Shown here in pieces: positions 6,006 through 8,629 of a stretch of 8,629 bases of DNA. Position numbers and translations under genes: made by a program. Origin of the DNA: DATJWY01 sp035500775 (GTDB taxonomy: Bacteria > Pseudomonadota > Alphaproteobacteria > Acetobacterales > Acetobacteraceae); assembly GCA_035500775.1 (NCBI GenBank), contig DATJWY010000075.1, positions 1 through 8,629 of the forward strand. The letters are read 5' to 3'. Position 1 is the first letter of the stretch. Every line of letters begins with the position of its first letter. Under the pieces are notes generated by a model. It searched no databases. It was not told the origin of the DNA and was given only the letters and a program-made list of their open reading frames with translations.

Positions 6006-6974
6006 ATGTCCCTGACCCACCGCACCCGCGTCCTGATCATCGGAGCGGGCCCCGCCGGGTATGCTGCCGCCATCTACACAGCGCGGGCCAATCTGCAGCC
6101 CATGCTCGTGGCGGGGCTGCAACCCGGTGGCCAGTTGATGATCACCACGGACGTTGAGAACTATCCGGGCTTTGCCGAGGTGATCCAGGGCCCGTGGCTG
6201 ATGGAGCAGATGGGGCGTCAGGCCGAGCATGTCGGCACGCACATCGTGCAGGACATCATCACGGAAGTCGATTTCCGCCAGCGCCCCTTCCTCTGCGTCG
6301 GCGACTCGGGCGACATCTATCTCGCCGACAGCATCATCATCGCGACCGGCGCGCAGGCGCGCTGGCTCGGACTGCCTTCGGAGACCGCGCTGCGCGGTGC
6401 CGGCGTCTCCGCCTGCGCGACGTGCGACGGCTTCTTCTATCGCGGCAAGCGGGTCGCCGTGGTCGGCGGCGGCAATACGGCGGTGGAGGAAGCGCTCTAC
6501 CTCACCCACCACGCCGATCATGTGACGCTGATCCATCGTCGCGACAGCCTGCGGGCGGAAAAAATCCTGCAGCGCCGCCTGTTGGAGCACCCGAAGGTCA
6601 GCGTGGTGTGGAACAGCGTGGTGGAGGACATCACCGGGTCCGGCACCCCGCCGACGGTGGATGGGATTGTCCTCCGCGACATCCAGAGCGGCGAAACCAC
6701 GCGCCTCGCCGTGGATGGCGTCTTTGTCGCCATTGGCCACACGCCGAATACTGAGGTATTCCGGGGGCAGGTCGATCTGGACGCGGAGGGCTATGTGGTT
6801 ACGGCGCCAGGCACGACCAGGACCTCGATTGCGGGCGTGTTCGCGGCCGGCGACGTGCAGGATCGGATCTATCGTCAGGCGGTAACGGCGGCCGGCACGG
6901 GCTGCATGGCGGCGCTGGACGCAGAGCGATGGCTGACAGAGCAGCCGGAAATGGCGCATCTGGCGGCAGAGTGA
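6006..6974 (+). CDS. trxB: Thioredoxin-disulfide reductase
   Basis: A 322-residue cytosolic flavoenzyme of the low-molecular-weight bacterial type, which uses NADPH to reduce oxidised thioredoxin. The FAD dinucleotide motif is GAGPAGYAAAIY (13-24), followed by GGQLMITTDVENYPGF (41-56). The NADPH domain carries the redox pair ACATCDG with C137 and C140, then VVGGGNTAVEEA (152-163) and HRRDSLRA (177-184), whose arginines fit NADPH rather than NADH. The second FAD segment is FAAGDVQD (279-286) with RQAVTAAGTGCMAA (290-303). Length and all motifs agree with the family. ATG 6006 has GAAGG (5990-5994) upstream, a slightly long spacing of 11. It is divergent from the Lrp/AsnC gene and followed 95 bases on by a LysR regulator, an arrangement familiar in Alphaproteobacteria. 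Confidence 0.97.
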   Translation: MSLTHRTRVLIIGAGPAGYAAAIYTARANLQPMLVAGLQPGGQLMITTDVENYPGFAEVIQGPWLMEQMGRQAEHVGTHIVQDIITEVDFRQRPFLCVGDSGDIYLADSIIIATGAQARWLGLPSETALRGAGVSACATCDGFFYRGKRVAVVGGGNTAVEEALYLTHHADHVTLIHRRDSLRAEKILQRRLLEHPKVSVVWNSVVEDITGSGTPPTVDGIVLRDIQSGETTRLAVDGVFVAIGHTPNTEVFRGQVDLDAEGYVVTAPGTTRTSIAGVFAAGDVQDRIYRQAVTAAGTGCMAALDAERWLTEQPEMAHLAAE

Positions 6975-6977
6975 GCG

Positions 6978-7012
6978 GAGAGGCGTCTTGTCCCCGGCAT
7001 GACGCCTCTCTT
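6978..7012 (+). terminator. Strong hairpin after trxB, possible terminator or attenuator
   Basis: GAGAGGCGTC (6978-6987) pairs perfectly with GACGCCTCTC (7001-7010), a 10-bp stem with a 13-base loop. It starts three bases after the trxB stop. Only TT follows before GATACTGG, so it is a poor intrinsic terminator; it may instead protect the trxB 3' end or partly separate trxB from lysR expression. A smaller hairpin (CGTGC 7037-7041 / GCACG 7046-7050) lies just before the LysR ribosome site. Confidence 0.5.
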
Positions 7013-7069
7013 GATACTGGGAGCACTCGAGAACCGCGTGCATCCGCACGGGTAGGAGATTCCTGACGA

Positions 7070-7954
7070 ATGGACTGGGATAAGCTGCGCGTCTTCCATG
7101 CCGTGGCGGAGGCGGGCAGCTTCACGCATGCCGGCGATACGCTGAACCTGAGCCAATCGGCCGTTTCCCGGCAGATCTCGGCGCTGGAGGAGGCCCTGCA
7201 GGTGCCTCTCTTCCACCGCCATGCCCGTGGCCTGATTCTCACCGAGCAGGGCGAAAGCCTGAACCGCACCGTGCGCGAGGTCTTCGCCAAGCTGGCGATG
7301 ACCGAGGCGCTGCTCGCCGAAAGCAAGGAAAAGCCCGCCGGCAAGCTGAAGGTGACGACCACGGTCGGGTTCGGCGGGTCGTGGCTGGCCCCGCGGCTGC
7401 AGCCCTTCCTCGACATGTACCCGGATGTGGCGATCACCCTGATCCTCGACGACGCGGATCTCGATCTCGCCATGCGCGAGGCCGATGTCGCCATCCGGAT
7501 GCACCCGCCGAAGCAGCCGGACCTGATCCAGCGCCATCTGATGGAAATCGAGTGGCACGTCTTCGCCTCGCCGCACTACATCCAGGACCATGGCGCGCCG
7601 CAGCGTGTGGAGGATCTGGACAAGCACAAGCTGATCCTGTTCGGGACGCACCATCCGCCGGTGCCCGAGGTCAACTGGCTGGCCGAGATCGGCCGCAAAC
7701 CCGGCCAGCCGCGCCGGCCGCTGCTCGAGGTCAACAACCTCTCCGCCATGGCGCTCGCCATCCAGGCCGGGCTCGGCATCGGCGCGTTGCCGAGCTGGAT
7801 GCTGCATGAGCTGCACGGCCTGGTCCGGCTGCTGCCGGACATCAAGGCGCCGACCATCGACGCCTACTTCGTCTATCCGGAAGAGCTGCGGAATTCGAAG
7901 CGCGTCGCCGTGTTCCGCGACTTCCTGCTCGCGCGCCTGCAGGAAATAGAGTGA
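7070..7954 (+). CDS. LysR family transcriptional regulator
   Basis: 294 residues, normal for the family. The N-terminal winged helix-turn-helix is MDWDKLRVFHAVAEAGSFTH at the start, then LNLSQSAVSRQISALE (25-40) and PLFHRHARGLILTEQGE (46-62). A linker helix leads at about 92 (GKLKVTTTVGFGGSWLAP) into the periplasmic-binding-protein-like effector domain, with DVAIRMHPP, LPSWML and a final segment FRDFLLARLQEIE. The DNA-binding half is typical; the ligand cannot be read from sequence. An AGGAG at 7054-7058 precedes the ATG by 11 bases. It lies 95 bases after trxB on the same strand with a strong hairpin between, so it may be partly cotranscribed or have its own promoter. It reads toward a decarboxylase on the other strand, and element B begins two bases after its stop. 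Confidence 0.95.
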   Translation: MDWDKLRVFHAVAEAGSFTHAGDTLNLSQSAVSRQISALEEALQVPLFHRHARGLILTEQGESLNRTVREVFAKLAMTEALLAESKEKPAGKLKVTTTVGFGGSWLAPRLQPFLDMYPDVAITLILDDADLDLAMREADVAIRMHPPKQPDLIQRHLMEIEWHVFASPHYIQDHGAPQRVEDLDKHKLILFGTHHPPVPEVNWLAEIGRKPGQPRRPLLEVNNLSAMALAIQAGLGIGALPSWMLHELHGLVRLLPDIKAPTIDAYFVYPEELRNSKRVAVFRDFLLARLQEIE

Positions 7955-7956
7955 CA

Positions 7957-8062
7957 CCAAAGGCCAGGGGCTCCGCCAAAGGCTTAGCCTTTGGAATCCA
8001 TTACTTAAGTGATCGGGGGTCTGGGGCCTCAAGGCCCCAGCGGGTCCAGGGCAGAGCCCTGG
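7957..8062. repeat. Mirrored hairpin repeat, element B
   Basis: Same design as element A at 1468-1634, but shorter. Left half on +: CCAAAGGCC (7957-7965), the remnant of hairpin 1 (CCAGGGGCTCCG, 7964-7975, right arm missing), hairpin 2 (CCAAAGGC 7976-7983 / GCCTTTGG 7987-7994, loop TTA) and AATCCATT. Centre: the palindrome ACTTAAGT (8003-8010). Right half, read on -: hairpin B4 (arms 8046-8052 and 8056-8062, CCAGGGC / GCCCTGG, loop AGA on +), linker GACCCGC, hairpin B3 (CTGGGGCC 8021-8028 / GGCCCCAG 8033-8040). Compared with A, T-rich tails are nearly absent, so intrinsic termination is less convincing. The right half overlaps the end of the decarboxylase gene. Confidence 0.82.
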
Positions 8063-8629
8063 CCTTCCCGCCGTGCCCGTACCATGGCGAGCACGCCCTC
8101 AACCAGCACATCCGCGTCCTCACGCCGCGCCCGGTGATTGACGATCGCCGCCCGGATCGCCAGCCGCCCGCCCAGCACCGTGGTTGACGGCGCGGCGATG
8201 CCCGATTCCTGCAAATCAGCGACGATCTCGCGGTTGAACCGATCCGCCTCTTCCGCGCTGGCCCGCACCCGGAAGCAGACGATGTTCAGTGTCGCCGGCG
8301 CCAGCAGTTCCAGTTCCGGCTCGGCGCGCACCCGCGCCTCCAGATGCCGGGCGACGTCGCAACACGTCTCGACCACCTCCGCGAGACCCGGCCGCCCATA
8401 GGCCTTCAGCGTCATCCACACTTTCAGCGCCCGGAACCCGCGCGAGAGATCGGGGCCGAGATCGCAGGGCCAGATGTCGCCGCCGGCGAGCCCCCGCTCC
8501 TCCCGCCGCAGATAATCCAGATTCTGCGCGAAGGTCGCGAGCTGCGCCGCCGGATCGCGCACCAGCACGCAGCCGGCGTCGTACGGCACCTGCGCCCATT
8601 TGTGGAAATCGAAGGCAAGGCTGTCGGCG
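8029..8629 (-). CDS. Group II PLP-dependent decarboxylase, C-terminal part (start lies beyond the window)
   Basis: The frame runs off the right edge, leaving 199 residues; the GTG at 8589 is internal. The first visible residues ADSLAFDFHKW contain the family's PLP-lysine motif (D-x-H-K-W; lysine is visible residue 10, codon 8601-8599). Then follow YDAGCVLVRD (16-25), SRGFRALKVWMTLKAYG (62-78), TLNIVCFR (113-120) and LAIRAAIVNHRARREDAD (156-173), all typical of the C-terminal half of aromatic-L-amino-acid, glutamate-like and aspartate decarboxylases. These release CO2 from an amino acid to make an amine. The substrate cannot be assigned because the substrate-binding N-terminal half is missing. 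The last dozen residues (about 188-199) are encoded by repeat element B, and the TGA stop (8031-8029) lies in the loop of hairpin B3. This tail is probably not functional sequence. The gene converges on the LysR gene. Confidence 0.92.
   Translation of the reverse strand, partial: ADSLAFDFHKWAQVPYDAGCVLVRDPAAQLATFAQNLDYLRREERGLAGGDIWPCDLGPDLSRGFRALKVWMTLKAYGRPGLAEVVETCCDVARHLEARVRAEPELELLAPATLNIVCFRVRASAEEADRFNREIVADLQESGIAAPSTTVLGGRLAIRAAIVNHRARREDADVLVEGVLAMVRARREGQGSALDPLGP

Noticed and set aside
8000..8013. Near-palindrome ATTACTTAAGTGAT as a regulator binding site
   Set aside because: It is the junction between the two half-elements of B, downstream of both genes, and short AT palindromes at such centres need no regulatory explanation.
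1468..8062. Elements A and B as CRISPR repeats or insertion-sequence ends
   Set aside because: There are only two copies more than 6 kb apart, no spacers, no cas gene and no transposase; the genes between them look like ordinary chromosomal genes in a normal order, so a composite transposon is not supported.

Overview
The window is very GC-rich, densely coded bacterial DNA with the codon bias of a high-GC proteobacterium. Gene order and repeats point to an alphaproteobacterium, most likely Acetobacteraceae or a relative. The order Lrp/AsnC regulator - trxB - LysR regulator is familiar from Alphaproteobacteria. Hairpin repeats with a GGGCTCYGCCC core and CCAAAGGC arms are, from memory, common between genes in Acetobacteraceae. 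The family-level assignment is inference.

Layout. (1) 1-1461 (+) is the 3' part of a large unrecognised protein with a PKD/Ig-like segment and a C-terminal membrane anchor. (2) 1468-1634 is repeat element A, two mirrored half-elements between converging genes. (3) 1647-5213 (-) is a tightly packed three-gene unit, read right to left: a GT2 polyprenyl-phosphate glycosyltransferase fused to a GtrA membrane domain, a GT39/PMT-like membrane glycosyltransferase, and a serine/threonine dehydratase-family PLP enzyme. (4) 5288-5842 (-) is an Lrp/AsnC-type regulator, possibly the first gene of that unit. (5) 5843-6005 is a divergent control region with an AT-rich palindrome over a TATAAT box. (6) 6006-7954 (+) holds trxB (thioredoxin reductase) and a LysR-type regulator, with a strong hairpin between them. 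(7) 7957-8062 is repeat element B, the same architecture again between converging genes. (8) 8029 to the right edge (-) is the C-terminal part of a group II PLP-dependent decarboxylase whose last residues and stop codon lie inside element B.

How the genes work together. The GT2-GtrA and GT39 proteins form a logical pair: one loads a sugar on a polyprenyl phosphate and may help move it across the membrane, and the other transfers it to an acceptor on the periplasmic side. The amino-acid dehydratase/racemase downstream appears to be translated from the same message, but its link to glycosylation is unknown. TrxB keeps thioredoxin reduced; its two neighbouring regulators are candidates for sensing amino-acid or redox state.

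No phage, insertion sequence, CRISPR array, tRNA or rRNA was seen. The most unusual signal is the pair of mirrored hairpin elements A and B. They sit right at the stop codons of all four flanking genes, keep their pairing despite sequence changes, and in one case are part of the reading frame.
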